Of a stretch of 62,815 bases of DNA, positions 8,543 to 17,698 are shown in pieces. Source of the stretch: Stomatobaculum sp. (GTDB lineage Bacteria; Bacillota_A; Clostridia; Lachnospirales; Lachnospiraceae). Within the stretch, counting starts at the first letter, position 1. Each line of letters begins with the position of its first letter. The stretch is taken from positions 1 through 62,815 of the forward strand of contig JAFSYO010000065.1 of assembly GCA_017449925.1 (NCBI GenBank), read 5' to 3'. Both the position numbers and the translations under genes were made by a program. Under the pieces are notes generated by a model, which did not search any database, was not told the DNA's origin, and saw only the letters and a program-made list of their open reading frames with translations.

Positions 8543-9865
8543 ATGAACAATAATACGCTGAAAAACAGAATCACGGTCGAGGTCAGATCCTTTTTTGAAG
8601 AAGTCGGAAAAGCAGACGAAACAGTCTATCTGGTCCTTCTTACTCTGCATGAGGTCCTGGCTTTATATCTGAAGATCGCATGGAGCGCGAATATTGAAAA
8701 GCCTATGGATGCGGTAAGATACGGGATCCTGGGCATCGTGATGTGGGGCTCCGCGGCGTATCTCTTTTTCATCATTGCGTCCTGGAAGGATCTCTGGAAA
8801 AAGAACGTCCCGCTGATCTTCACAGGTGCGGTCATCATTGCCCTGACAGCACTCTTCAGCAGGAGGATGAGCACCAATCTGTACGGCGTTGTCATGGATA
8901 TTTTCTTCTGCCTGATGGCTTATAAAAAGGATTACCGGAAGATGCTGCGCTGTATTCTCGGGGCCGCAGCCGTCATGCTGCTGATCGCGGGCCTTGGGAT
9001 AGCTGCGGGCTTTACCATGGACATAAAAAAGCCTCTGAACGTCAGCCCGGGTCATTCCCTGGGGATCCTCTACCCGAACACCTGGGGGTACATTGCTTTT
9101 CTTGTGATGCTTCTCATCTGGTATCTTTATCTCCGCCGGAAATGGATCCTGACTTTTCTTTTATTCTGGTCGGTCAGTGGATTTATGTATTTCTATATCA
9201 GCTGCCGGACCATCACCGGATTCTCCCTGGTCTTCCCCTTCTGCGCAGTACTGACGGACTGGCTGGAAGACAGATGCAGAACTGCAGAAAAAAAGAATAA
9301 GATCCTGGAATTGCTGGTCACTCTTATACCGCTTCTCTCTTTTGCGGTCATGATGACCCTGAGCATGAACTATGTATGGATCCACAAGCACTTTTACCAC
9401 ACAGCGTTTCATAACTTTGCCATGCGTTTTGTCCAGGGGGGGATGTACTTCAAAACCTACGGGCTTCCGTTGGTGGGGAATCCCTACCGCTCGAACCAGA
9501 TCACTTTTATTAATGTGAATGATGCATTTGAAAAGGTCGGCATTCTGGACAGCTCTTTCGCGGCCTATATCATCATGCGCGGTATGATCTGGATGTTCTG
9601 CACACTGCTCTGGCTCTGCCTGGCACACTGGAAGGCGCTTAAGAAAAAAGACTATGCCATCCCGCTTCTGGAGATATTCATTCTCCTTTTTGCAATGATG
9701 GAACGTCCCGGACTTGAAATGTGGTACAACTTCGTGATGCTCTACCCGCTGGCAAAGGTCGTAAGCAGATCCGGGACAGAGATTACAGAAAACACAGAGA
9801 ACACAGAAAACACAGAATCTTCGGAAAGTACTGAAACAGAAAACGATAAAAAGCAGACGGGATGA
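8543..9865 (+). CDS. Polytopic membrane protein, probable Wzy-type polysaccharide polymerase
   Basis: A 440-residue integral membrane protein with about ten hydrophobic segments. The ATG at 8543 (GGAAAGGA upstream) is chosen over an in-frame 8441 start, which would read through the hairpin. A large extracytoplasmic-type loop follows the middle of the protein (MNYVWIHKHFYHTAF...), containing a GNPYRSNQITFINVNDAFEKVG stretch whose layout resembles the NPY...DN-Y...G pattern of Wzy and O-antigen ligase-like polymerases. The tail is a low-complexity ENTENTENTESSESTE repeat. The polymerase call rests on topology and on its position at the head of a glycosyltransferase cassette; this fold diverges too much for firm assignment by eye. 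It could instead be another step of glycopolymer assembly. Confidence 0.6.
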   Translation: MNNNTLKNRITVEVRSFFEEVGKADETVYLVLLTLHEVLALYLKIAWSANIEKPMDAVRYGILGIVMWGSAAYLFFIIASWKDLWKKNVPLIFTGAVIIALTALFSRRMSTNLYGVVMDIFFCLMAYKKDYRKMLRCILGAAAVMLLIAGLGIAAGFTMDIKKPLNVSPGHSLGILYPNTWGYIAFLVMLLIWYLYLRRKWILTFLLFWSVSGFMYFYISCRTITGFSLVFPFCAVLTDWLEDRCRTAEKKNKILELLVTLIPLLSFAVMMTLSMNYVWIHKHFYHTAFHNFAMRFVQGGMYFKTYGLPLVGNPYRSNQITFINVNDAFEKVGILDSSFAAYIIMRGMIWMFCTLLWLCLAHWKALKKKDYAIPLLEIFILLFAMMERPGLEMWYNFVMLYPLAKVVSRSGTEITENTENTENTESSESTETENDKKQTG

Positions 9866-9919
9866 AAAACATCAATACTGCGGAAAACCTGACCTGACCG
9901 GAAGAAAGGAGGAAATACC

Positions 9920-12049
9920 ATGATCCAGCGGAACCAGTCGGCGCTGAACTTTTTAAGCGCAGCGGCAGATTTCCTCCTGGTCTTCTTTTCCTATCTTTTC
10001 TCGGCATGGTTCCGTCTGAAGGTACTGCACGGGTGGCATGAAAACAAAGGTCTCAGCCGGGAGATGATCATTGCATCGGTGTTTTACGCTGCGGGTCTTC
10101 TTTTCATGCTCTCCCTTCTTGGTTTCTACAACTCCACCCGGGTACGGAAGCTTTCCTGGAAGCTCTCGACTCTTTATATCGGGACGACGATTTCGATATT
10201 CATCGTCACGGCATTCATCTTCGTCTTCAAGGTCGAGGACGTATCCCGAGGAATCATCGTCCTTTTCTACGTTCTGACGTTCCTTCTCCTCGGGGGCAAG
10301 CAGGTACTGACACGGCTTATCCTGAATCAGGTGCGGAGCGGCGGCTACAACATAAAGCACCAGCTTCTGGTGGGGACCGGCAGGCTCTCAAAACAGTACA
10401 GGGAGGACCTGGGCAGCGAGCCGGAACTCGGTATCGAGATCGATAAGACTGTGGAGGCGGAAGAAGATCTGGAAGCTTTTTTCGCTGCGGGAATGGACAG
10501 GATCGACGAGGTGGTCCTGGCCCTGGAGCCGGAGGAGTACGCCTACATCACCCGTCATATCGCTGCCTGTGAGAAGAACGGCGTCCGGTACTTCGTGATC
10601 CCCTTCTACAACGACATGATCCCGGAACACCCGGTGTTCGAGAACATCGGCCGCACCCGGCTCATCAACATGCGGGCGAACCGCCTGCAGCAGCTGGGAT
10701 GGGCAGCCTTGAAGAGGGGGTTCGATATTCTTGTCAGTGCCCTGGGGCTGATCATTTTAAGCCCGCTGCTTCTGTTCCTGGCCCTTGGGGTAAAGCTTTC
10801 CAGCCCCGGCCCGGTCTTTTTTAAGCAGGAGAGAGTGGGCTACAACCGGAACAGCTTCTACATGCTGAAGTTCCGCTCCATGGTGGTGAACGACCGCTCG
10901 GATACCGCCTGGAGCACCAGCGGCGACAGCCGCAGGACGAAGTTCGGGGCCTTCATTCGCCGCACCTCCCTGGACGAGCTGCCGCAGCTCATCAACGTCC
11001 TGAAGGGCGACATGAGCCTGGTGGGCCCCCGGCCGGAGCTGCCCTTCTTTGTGGAGAAGTTCCGGAAAGAGATCCCACTCTATATGGTGAAGCACCAGGT
11101 GAAGCCGGGCATCACTGGCTGGGCCCAGGTGAACGGCTACCGGGGCGACACCAGTATAAAGAAAAGGATCGAACTGGACCTCTGGTATATCGAGAACTGG
11201 TCGGTTCTTTTAGACCTGCGGATCCTTTTCATGACGGTGCCCTGGGCCATGCTCACGGACGAGCATTCCGGGACGGTGCCGGAATCGGATGTAAAGATCA
11301 TTGTAGCGTCCCACAAGCCCTACTGGATGCCGCCGGACTCTGTGTACGTGCCGGTCCGGGTGGGAGCGGAAGGGAAGGAGACCTTCGGCTTCACGCCGGA
11401 CAACAGCGGCGACAATATCAGCGCTAAAAATAAGAACTACTGCGAACTAACCGGCCTTTACTGGGCCTGGAAGAACCTGGACTGCGAGTACCTGGGACTG
11501 GCCCACTACCGCAGACATTTTACCGCGATGCGCGGGACAAACGACCGCCGGGACGTGCTGACCCTGGACCAGGCGCGGGCCCTGTGCGCCAGTGCAGATG
11601 CGCTGCTTCCGGTGAAGCGGAACTACTGGATCGAGACCAACTACCAGCAGTATGTCCACGCCCACCACGCGGAGGACCTGGATACCACCCGGGCTATCAT
11701 CGCGGAGAAGTGCCCGGAGTACCTGGAAAACTTTGACCGCGTCATGAAGAAGACCACGGGACACCGCTTCAACATGTTCATCATGAAGAAGAGCCTCTCG
11801 GACGCCTACTGCGCGTGGCTTTTCGACATCCTCTTTGAACTGGAAAAGCGCCTGGACATCTCACAGTACAATGCCAACGACCAGCGGGTCTTCGGTTTCG
11901 TTTCTGAGCGTCTTCTGGACGTCTGGCTCATGGAGAACAGGATCAGGTACCGCGACATCCCGTACATCTTCCTGGAGAAGGAGAACTGGATCACGAAGAT
12001 CGTGAACTTTATCCTCCGGAAGATGAACAGGAAAAAAGACGCGGTATAA
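9920..12049 (+). CDS. Polyprenyl-phosphate sugar phosphotransferase fused to a DUF4422 domain
   Basis: A 709-residue fusion. Residues 1-135 carry four to five membrane segments, then a CoA-binding-like region and the catalytic bacterial sugar-transferase domain (about 262-450). That domain has the family hallmarks: a membrane helix, [48 protein letters not shown], and [15 protein letters not shown]. Such enzymes (WbaP/EpsE class) move a sugar-1-phosphate from a nucleotide sugar to undecaprenyl phosphate, starting glycan assembly at the inner membrane face. Residues about 458-700 ([14 protein letters not shown] ... [11 protein letters not shown]) match DUF4422, a putative glycosyltransferase domain often found in capsule clusters as a separate protein. 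The fusion would let one polypeptide make the first lipid-linked sugar and possibly add the next; that second step is inferred. It leads the glycosyltransferase genes, with a 14-nt gap to the next gene. Confidence 0.88.
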   Translation: MIQRNQSALNFLSAAADFLLVFFSYLFSAWFRLKVLHGWHENKGLSREMIIASVFYAAGLLFMLSLLGFYNSTRVRKLSWKLSTLYIGTTISIFIVTAFIFVFKVEDVSRGIIVLFYVLTFLLLGGKQVLTRLILNQVRSGGYNIKHQLLVGTGRLSKQYREDLGSEPELGIEIDKTVEAEEDLEAFFAAGMDRIDEVVLALEPEEYAYITRHIAACEKNGVRYFVIPFYNDMIPEHPVFENIGRTRLINMRANRLQQLGWAALKRGFDILVSALGLIILSPLLLFLALGVKLSSPGPVFFKQERVGYNRNSFYMLKFRSMVVNDRSDTAWSTSGDSRRTKFGAFIRRTSLDELPQLINVLKGDMSLVGPRPELPFFVEKFRKEIPLYMVKHQVKPGITGWAQVNGYRGDTSIKKRIELDLWYIENWSVLLDLRILFMTVPWAMLTDEHSGTVPESDVKIIVASHKPYWMPPDSVYVPVRVGAEGKETFGFTPDNSGDNISAKNKNYCELTGLYWAWKNLDCEYLGLAHYRRHFTAMRGTNDRRDVLTLDQARALCASADALLPVKRNYWIETNYQQYVHAHHAEDLDTTRAIIAEKCPEYLENFDRVMKKTTGHRFNMFIMKKSLSDAYCAWLFDILFELEKRLDISQYNANDQRVFGFVSERLLDVWLMENRIRYRDIPYIFLEKENWITKIVNFILRKMNRKKDAV

Positions 12050-12063
12050 AAGGAGACGGAAGC

Positions 12064-13131
12064 ATGAAGAGCCCGGATAAGCACAATATCTCAGTCATCA
12101 TTCCCGTTTACAACGGAGCCGCCGTGCTGGAAAGTTGTGTGCGTTCCGTTATCTCCGCCGGGAACCGTGTTGCGGAGATTATTATCGTGGATGACGGATC
12201 GGTCGACGGGACTTCGGAAAAAGCGGACAGCCTTGCAATAAAGGATCGTCGGATCCAGGTGATCCATACGGAGAACCACGGCAGCTATACGGCGCGGCTC
12301 ACGGGGATCCGGGCTGCGGCGTCTCCTTATATCGCGTTCTGCGATGCCGACGACCGTTTCTTTGCCGGAGCGCTGGACCTGCTGGCGGACCTTCTGGAGA
12401 CCTGTGATGCTGACACGGCTTTCGGCGGGTTCGTGGAAACAGAAGATCTGGAGACCGAAGATCCGGCGGTGAAGCAGCCGCGGAAGGCGGAGATATATGT
12501 TCGGACCCAGGAGGAACTATGGCCCCGCATCATGAAGTGGAAGACCCAGGAGTTCTTTTGTTACCTGTGGAACAAGGTATACAGAAAAGAGGTGTTCTCA
12601 GATCTTCTGGAAGCGGAAGGTCTGTGTCAGGGGGACGATGTGCTTCTGACCTGTCAGGCGTACCTGAGGGTCCGGAAGGCTGTGGAGACAACAGCGCCGG
12701 TATACCTGTACTGGAGAAATCCAGGCAGCCTGACCCGTACCGCCTTTGGAGACCGTGACCTGGACCTGATTGCCGTGTGGGACACAGTGGTGAAGATCAT
12801 GGAAGGAAAGACTGCAGAAAACAGAAGACAGGATCTTCAATACCTCGCACAGTACAATCGCTGGCGCACCGACTTCACTCTGATCTGCCGCCTGATCCTG
12901 GCGGACAGCCGGGAAAGTGACCGGAAGTATGCTGCGGAACTTAAGAAATGGAGGAAAGGCCTGAAGGCCCATTGGAAGGAACTCCTTAGAAAGAGAGCGA
13001 TGCCCCATAACCGGGAGCTGCTGATCCTGGGACTTTGTTTCATGTACACACCGACACGGTTTTTCATGCGGGCCGGAGGACGGCTGATCAGATGGAAAAA
13101 GAAAAGCAGACAAAAAAAGACAGGATGCTGA
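12064..13131 (+). CDS. Family 2 glycosyltransferase
   Basis: A 355-residue cytoplasmic enzyme with a GT-A nucleotide-sugar fold at the N-terminus: ISVIIPVYNGA (about 10-20), IIIVDDGSVDGTSE, and the acidic metal and substrate site FCDADD (about 97). The second half is helical and basic, ending in a KKKSRQKK tail that could bring it to the membrane. The ATG follows AAAAGGAGACGG, a strong ribosome binding site. GT2 enzymes transfer a sugar from a UDP- or other nucleotide sugar to a lipid-linked acceptor; which sugar cannot be read from sequence. It lies 14 nt after the initiating transferase and overlaps the next GT2 gene, indicating one translationally coupled operon. Confidence 0.87.
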   Translation: MKSPDKHNISVIIPVYNGAAVLESCVRSVISAGNRVAEIIIVDDGSVDGTSEKADSLAIKDRRIQVIHTENHGSYTARLTGIRAAASPYIAFCDADDRFFAGALDLLADLLETCDADTAFGGFVETEDLETEDPAVKQPRKAEIYVRTQEELWPRIMKWKTQEFFCYLWNKVYRKEVFSDLLEAEGLCQGDDVLLTCQAYLRVRKAVETTAPVYLYWRNPGSLTRTAFGDRDLDLIAVWDTVVKIMEGKTAENRRQDLQYLAQYNRWRTDFTLICRLILADSRESDRKYAAELKKWRKGLKAHWKELLRKRAMPHNRELLILGLCFMYTPTRFFMRAGGRLIRWKKKSRQKKTGC

Positions 13132-14135
13132 TATCCGTCATCATTCCCGTATACAACGCGGAAAAACATCTGAAGGAATGCCTGGAGAGCGTCTGCGGCC
13201 AGACGTATCAGGACCTGGAGATCATCCTGGTGAATGACGGCTCCTCCGACAGAAGCGGGAAAATCTGTGATGAATGGCAGAAGAAGGACTCCCGGATCCG
13301 GGTGTTCCACAAGGAGAACGGCGGTGTCTCTTCGGCGCGGAACGAAGGACTGAAGGCCGCGTCCGGTTCTCTTATCGGATTTGTGGATGCGGATGATTGG
13401 ATAGAACCGGAGATGTATGAGAAGCTTTCGGAAGCACTTGCCGCCGACCCGGAAGCGGACGCTGTTTTCTGCGGATATGTAGATTATCCGAAGGGGAACA
13501 TGGAACTGCCGGTGGAAAAGGGGATAAGGCCTTCGAAGGCCTGCGCCCCGCTTCAGGCGGCGATCCGGGTATATGAACGTGACGGGTATTTCACGTCGCT
13601 GTGGAATAAGCTGTACCGCCGTCGTGCGTTCGAAAAAGACGGCCGGCTCTTCATGATGGACACGGATCTCTCCTGGGGAGAGGACGAAGTGTGGCTGGCG
13701 CGGGTAATGATGAACTGCGGAAAGATCATCTTTGTTCCGGAGGCTCTTTACCACTGGAGGCCGACGGAAAAAAGTGTGACCAGGAGCCGGTCCGTGTCGG
13801 ACCGCCAGATGACGCTGTTCACCGCCAAACGGCGGGCCATGAAGATCCTGCCTGAGGAGAAGGTCCTGCAGCGACTGATGCAGACCAGGATGTTCAATGA
13901 CTGCTATTCGATGAAAGTCCTTGCCTATGCCTGCAGGGACAGGGAGAAGTTCCGGAAGATCAGCGGCGCGCTGTCAAAAGTGGAGGCAGCGTGGCTTATG
14001 TCGCGGGAAACGTCGCTCCTGAGAAAGCTGAAGGTCTTTCTGATGGAGGCGGAAATGGCACTGAGGCTGCCGGGGAAGCTCGTCCAGATGACGGACAATG
14101 TAAGAAGCTTTGGGATCATCAGGGACAATGATTAA
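13092..14135 (+). CDS. Family 2 glycosyltransferase (EpsJ-like)
   Basis: A 347-residue GT2 enzyme with SVIIPVYNAEKHLKECLESV, IILVNDGSSDRSG, KENGGVSSARNEGL and the catalytic GFVDADDWIEPEMYEKL, all within the first about 115 residues; this is the standard EpsJ/capsular GT2 pattern. The preferred start is ATG 13092, about 11 nt after GGAGGA, overlapping the previous gene by 40 nt; ATG 13125 is a possible shorter start just before the first strand. The C-terminal half is helical and may contact the membrane. It probably adds a further sugar to the same lipid-linked unit. A paralogous relation to the preceding and following GT2 domains is plain from the shared motifs, but each has diverged enough to use a different donor or acceptor. 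Confidence 0.86.
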   Translation: MEKEKQTKKDRMLISVIIPVYNAEKHLKECLESVCGQTYQDLEIILVNDGSSDRSGKICDEWQKKDSRIRVFHKENGGVSSARNEGLKAASGSLIGFVDADDWIEPEMYEKLSEALAADPEADAVFCGYVDYPKGNMELPVEKGIRPSKACAPLQAAIRVYERDGYFTSLWNKLYRRRAFEKDGRLFMMDTDLSWGEDEVWLARVMMNCGKIIFVPEALYHWRPTEKSVTRSRSVSDRQMTLFTAKRRAMKILPEEKVLQRLMQTRMFNDCYSMKVLAYACRDREKFRKISGALSKVEAAWLMSRETSLLRKLKVFLMEAEMALRLPGKLVQMTDNVRSFGIIRDND

Positions 14136-14172
14136 AAACGGCGGGTATTTCCGCCGGAGGAGATATGGATCA

Positions 14173-16875
14173 ATGAAAAAGTATGCATATGATTTTTCTG
14201 TAATCATGTCGGTCTACAACGTTGAAGCGTTTATCCGGGAAGCTATAGAAAGCCTTGAGCGGCAGACGATAGGCTTTACCCGCATCCAGCTGATACTGGT
14301 GGACGACGGATCAACAGACAAAAGCGGAAAGATATGCGATGAGTATAAAACGAAGCATCCGGATAATGTCCTGGTGGTCCATAAAGAAAACGGAGGACTC
14401 TCATCGAGCAGGAATACCGCATTGCCTTTTGTGAAAGGACAATATGTATCTTTCTTTGATCCCGATGATACTTTGTCATCTGATACGTTTCAGCGGGTTT
14501 TCATTTTTATGGAAGAGCATCCGGAGATTGATGTTTCCTGTATTCCATTCTTTTTTTTCGGGAATCAGAGTGGCCCGCATCAATTGAACAACAAATTCGA
14601 ACTGGGAACAAGGGTGATAGAGCTTTCCGAAGATGAGAATGCAGCTTTTATTCTTTTAAGTTCAGCAACTGCGTTCTACAGGAAAAAAGCTGCAGAAAAA
14701 CTGCACTTTGATACGGAAATCTACACTGCAGAAGATGCGAAGGCAAATCTGCGCCTTTTCATGGATAATCCGAGGCTGGGCGTTGTCGCGGAGGCAAGGT
14801 ACAACTATAGGAAACATGGTAATTCCATATTGGATAAAACAAAGACAACACGTGCCTGGTATATAACTAATCTTCAGCGTTTCTCAAAATGGGCTCTGGA
14901 CACGGCTGAGCAGAAATTCGGATACATACCGAAATTTGTCCAACATACTGTCATGTATGATCTGCAGTGGAAACTGCAGCAGGGAAAAGTGCCGGATGGC
15001 GTACTGAATGAACAAGAGGAGAAAGAGTATTATAAACTGCTGATCGATATGGTATGTCGTATTGATGATGACGTGATCCTTCAGCAGAAAAGTATCTGGA
15101 TCGATATGAAGCTATATCTCCTGGGAAGAAAGTACGGAACGGGACCTGAACTCAAACTGGTCAGCGGGAAGGATCATAAGCTGGATATAGAGCTTTGGTT
15201 TGGGGGAAGCGCAGTTGATACTATATCAAAGATGAAGACCGTCCTGGAATTTATTCGTATTGACCGGAAGAACAATGTCTGTATCCTGGAAGGATATCAT
15301 ATAGTATGCGGGATAAAAAAAGCAAATGTCAAACCGTGTCTTTTGATCAACGGAAAGACAGTTCCCTGCGAAATCATCAACAGAGACAGAAAAGCCACGA
15401 AGTTTCATGAAGAAAAGATCAATGAGATCATAGGGTTTAGAGGAACAGTGACGCTGACGGAGCGGGCACTGAATATAGGGACGGCTTTGTTGGTGGGAAA
15501 AGCCCTTGTAAAGCGGAACAATCACAAGCCCGGCCCCTTTTTCCCGGTATGCACTTCTTACAGAAATGCATACTGTCTGAAACACGATCGTATGATAACA
15601 ATGGAAAAGACGCATCTTTCCGTAAGAAAGAAGCCTTTATTGCCGATGCGTTTTCTGAGAGAATGCCTGTTATCCGCAGAAATTTGGAGAAAGAACTGTC
15701 TGGGAGGACGCAAAGCAGTCGGAGGCAGGCTGTTCTATCATCTGATGAAGCTCTTTAAAAAGAGAAGACTCTGGATAGTCTCTGACAGGATCATGAAGGC
15801 GGATGACAACGGAGAAGCTCTGTTCCGGTATCTGCAGAAAAACCCGCCTGAAAATACGCGGGTCGTATTTGCAGTCAGTAAAAAGAGTGCGGATTATGAA
15901 AGAATGAGAAAAGTAGGGGAATGTGTGGACGCCATGTCCTTCCGGCATAAGCTGCTCCACCTTCTCTGCGATGTGAACATTTCTTCCCATGCGGACGCAG
16001 TAACCGTAAATCCATATGACGGGCATCATGACGCCCTGAGGGACCTTCTTACACACCAGCATTTTGTATTCCTGCAGCATGGGATCACTAAAGACGATAT
16101 CTCAGGGTGGCTGAATCGTTACAACAAGGATATCTCAGGTTTTATTACTGCGGCTTATAGAGAGCATGAATCGATAGTGAACGGGAACTACGGATATCCT
16201 GCTTCAAGAGTATGGCTTACGGGGTTCCCACGCTATGACAGACTGTATCACAGGGAAAAGAATGTTGTGACAGTCATGCCGACTTGGAGGCGCTATCTAA
16301 TGGGAAGGGTCGACAGCAAAAGCGGAAAGTGGATCATGGGAAAAGAGTTTAAACAGAGCAGCTATTTCCAGTTTTATAATCGACTGCTGAATTCTCCCCG
16401 TCTCCTTTCGTCTCTGGAAGCGCGGAACTGCAGCCTGCAGTTCTTCCCGCACCCCAATATTCAGACAGTGCAGGATTGGTTTCAGCATGATCCGAGGGTC
16501 ATTTTCCTTCCGTATGATACCTCCTACAGGGAGGTATATGCAGAAAGCCGCCTGGTGATAACGGACTATTCCTCCGCAGTATTTGACTTTGCATACCTTA
16601 GGAAACCTGTTATCTACTGCCAGTTCGACAGCGATTTGTTTTTCGCGGGAGAGCATGTATATGAAAAGGGATACTTTGACTATGAAAGGGACGGATTCGG
16701 AGAAGTCACCTATGACATTGAGGCCCTGACCGACCTGATTATTCACTACGCGGACAACAGTTTTAAACTGAAAGATGTTTACAAGAAGAGGATCGACAGC
16801 TTTTTTGCGTTCCATGACCAGGACAGCTGCCGCAGAGTTACGGAAAGGATCCTGGCCCTTCCGGAAAAGCGTTAG
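14173..16875 (+). CDS. Bifunctional GT2 glycosyltransferase / CDP-glycerol glycerophosphotransferase (teichoic-acid type)
   Basis: A 900-residue protein. The ATG at 14173 follows GGAGGAG by about 10 nt. Residues about 9-250 are a GT2 domain (FSVIMSVYNVE, LVDDGSTDKSGK, ENGGLSSSRNTALP, FDPDDT). After a linker of no clear homology, residues about 537-890 match the CDP-glycerol:poly(glycerophosphate) glycerophosphotransferase family (TagB/TagF/TarL), with QHGITKDD, TGFPRYDRL, PTWR and the conserved TDYSSAVFDFAYLRKPVIY. These domains transfer glycerol- or ribitol-phosphate from a CDP-alditol. The gene therefore implies a glycopolymer containing phosphodiester-linked alditol, at the inner membrane face. 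Its codons look more AT-rich than those of both neighbours, a possible sign of separate acquisition. It lies directly upstream of the ABC exporter genes. Confidence 0.85.
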   Translation: MKKYAYDFSVIMSVYNVEAFIREAIESLERQTIGFTRIQLILVDDGSTDKSGKICDEYKTKHPDNVLVVHKENGGLSSSRNTALPFVKGQYVSFFDPDDTLSSDTFQRVFIFMEEHPEIDVSCIPFFFFGNQSGPHQLNNKFELGTRVIELSEDENAAFILLSSATAFYRKKAAEKLHFDTEIYTAEDAKANLRLFMDNPRLGVVAEARYNYRKHGNSILDKTKTTRAWYITNLQRFSKWALDTAEQKFGYIPKFVQHTVMYDLQWKLQQGKVPDGVLNEQEEKEYYKLLIDMVCRIDDDVILQQKSIWIDMKLYLLGRKYGTGPELKLVSGKDHKLDIELWFGGSAVDTISKMKTVLEFIRIDRKNNVCILEGYHIVCGIKKANVKPCLLINGKTVPCEIINRDRKATKFHEEKINEIIGFRGTVTLTERALNIGTALLVGKALVKRNNHKPGPFFPVCTSYRNAYCLKHDRMITMEKTHLSVRKKPLLPMRFLRECLLSAEIWRKNCLGGRKAVGGRLFYHLMKLFKKRRLWIVSDRIMKADDNGEALFRYLQKNPPENTRVVFAVSKKSADYERMRKVGECVDAMSFRHKLLHLLCDVNISSHADAVTVNPYDGHHDALRDLLTHQHFVFLQHGITKDDISGWLNRYNKDISGFITAAYREHESIVNGNYGYPASRVWLTGFPRYDRLYHREKNVVTVMPTWRRYLMGRVDSKSGKWIMGKEFKQSSYFQFYNRLLNSPRLLSSLEARNCSLQFFPHPNIQTVQDWFQHDPRVIFLPYDTSYREVYAESRLVITDYSSAVFDFAYLRKPVIYCQFDSDLFFAGEHVYEKGYFDYERDGFGEVTYDIEALTDLIIHYADNSFKLKDVYKKRIDSFFAFHDQDSCRRVTERILALPEKR

Positions 16876-16890
16876 GAGGAGTTGATCAAG

Positions 16891-17685
16891 GTGAAAGGCC
16901 AGTCACCATTAAGGAAGGTAATACAGTCGCTGAAGGAGCACCAGTTCCTTTTCGAGGAGTTGGTAAAACGCGACTTTAAACAGAAATACAAACGCACGGC
17001 CTTGGGTATGGCCTGGAGCATACTGAATCCGCTCCTGACTCTCCTGGTCATGCGCCTTGTATTCACGCGGTTCTTCGGACGGAACATGGAGCATTACACG
17101 ACCTATCTTTTTGCCGGGAACCTGATCTTTTCCTACTTCAAGGAATCGACCAACGGCGGCATGCAGTCCCTGATGTCGAACGCGAAGATATTTACGAAGA
17201 TCAATGTGCCGAAGTATATGTTCCTTTTCAGCAAGAATGTTTCAGCTGTCATCAACTTCCTGCTGACACTTTGCGTGTTCTTTGTTTTCGCGGCATTGGA
17301 CCACGTTCCCTTCTGCCCTAGCATGCTGGGGATCGTCTACCCGATCATCACACTGACCATGTTCAATGTGGGAGTCGGAATGATCCTGTCCGCCATGTTC
17401 GTTTTCTTCCGGGACACGCAGTATCTCTATGACGTTTTTACGCTGCTCCTCATGTATATGTCTGCGATCTTCTATTCTGTGGACGGGTATTCCGCCAAGG
17501 TGCAGCGGATCTTCCTGCTGAACCCGGTCTACTGCACCATCAAGTATGTCCGGGTAATCGTCCTGGAAGGACACCTGCCATCGCCCGCGTTTCACCTCCT
17601 GTTATTGTTCTACGGTCTGGCAGCTCTGGTGACCGGCGGGCTGATCTACAAGAAATACAACCAGCAGTTCCTGTACTACGTATGA
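16891..17685 (+). CDS. ABC-2 type polysaccharide/teichoic acid exporter permease (TagG/Wzm-like)
   Basis: A 264-residue membrane protein with about six hydrophobic segments. GTG 16891 is chosen as start (AGGAGG about 10 nt upstream); a TTG at 16882 is in frame but too close to that site. The N-terminus, ending in FLFEELVKRDFKQKYKRTALGMAWSILNPLL, is the amphipathic pre-helix and first membrane segment typical of TagG, RfbA and Wzm permeases. With the ATPase encoded 13 nt downstream it should form a transporter that moves a lipid-linked glycopolymer out across the cytoplasmic membrane. The location after the glycerophosphotransferase gene identifies the likely cargo as the polymer made by the preceding genes. 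Confidence 0.9.
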   Translation: MKGQSPLRKVIQSLKEHQFLFEELVKRDFKQKYKRTALGMAWSILNPLLTLLVMRLVFTRFFGRNMEHYTTYLFAGNLIFSYFKESTNGGMQSLMSNAKIFTKINVPKYMFLFSKNVSAVINFLLTLCVFFVFAALDHVPFCPSMLGIVYPIITLTMFNVGVGMILSAMFVFFRDTQYLYDVFTLLLMYMSAIFYSVDGYSAKVQRIFLLNPVYCTIKYVRVIVLEGHLPSPAFHLLLLFYGLAALVTGGLIYKKYNQQFLYYV

Positions 17686-17698
17686 AAGGTGGGAAACA

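Noticed and set aside
13527..13542. A perfect 16-bp palindrome (AGGCCTTC/GAAGGCCT) inside a glycosyltransferase gene
   Set aside because: It lies within conserved coding sequence, is single, and has no flanking target duplication or partner site. Chance is the simplest explanation.
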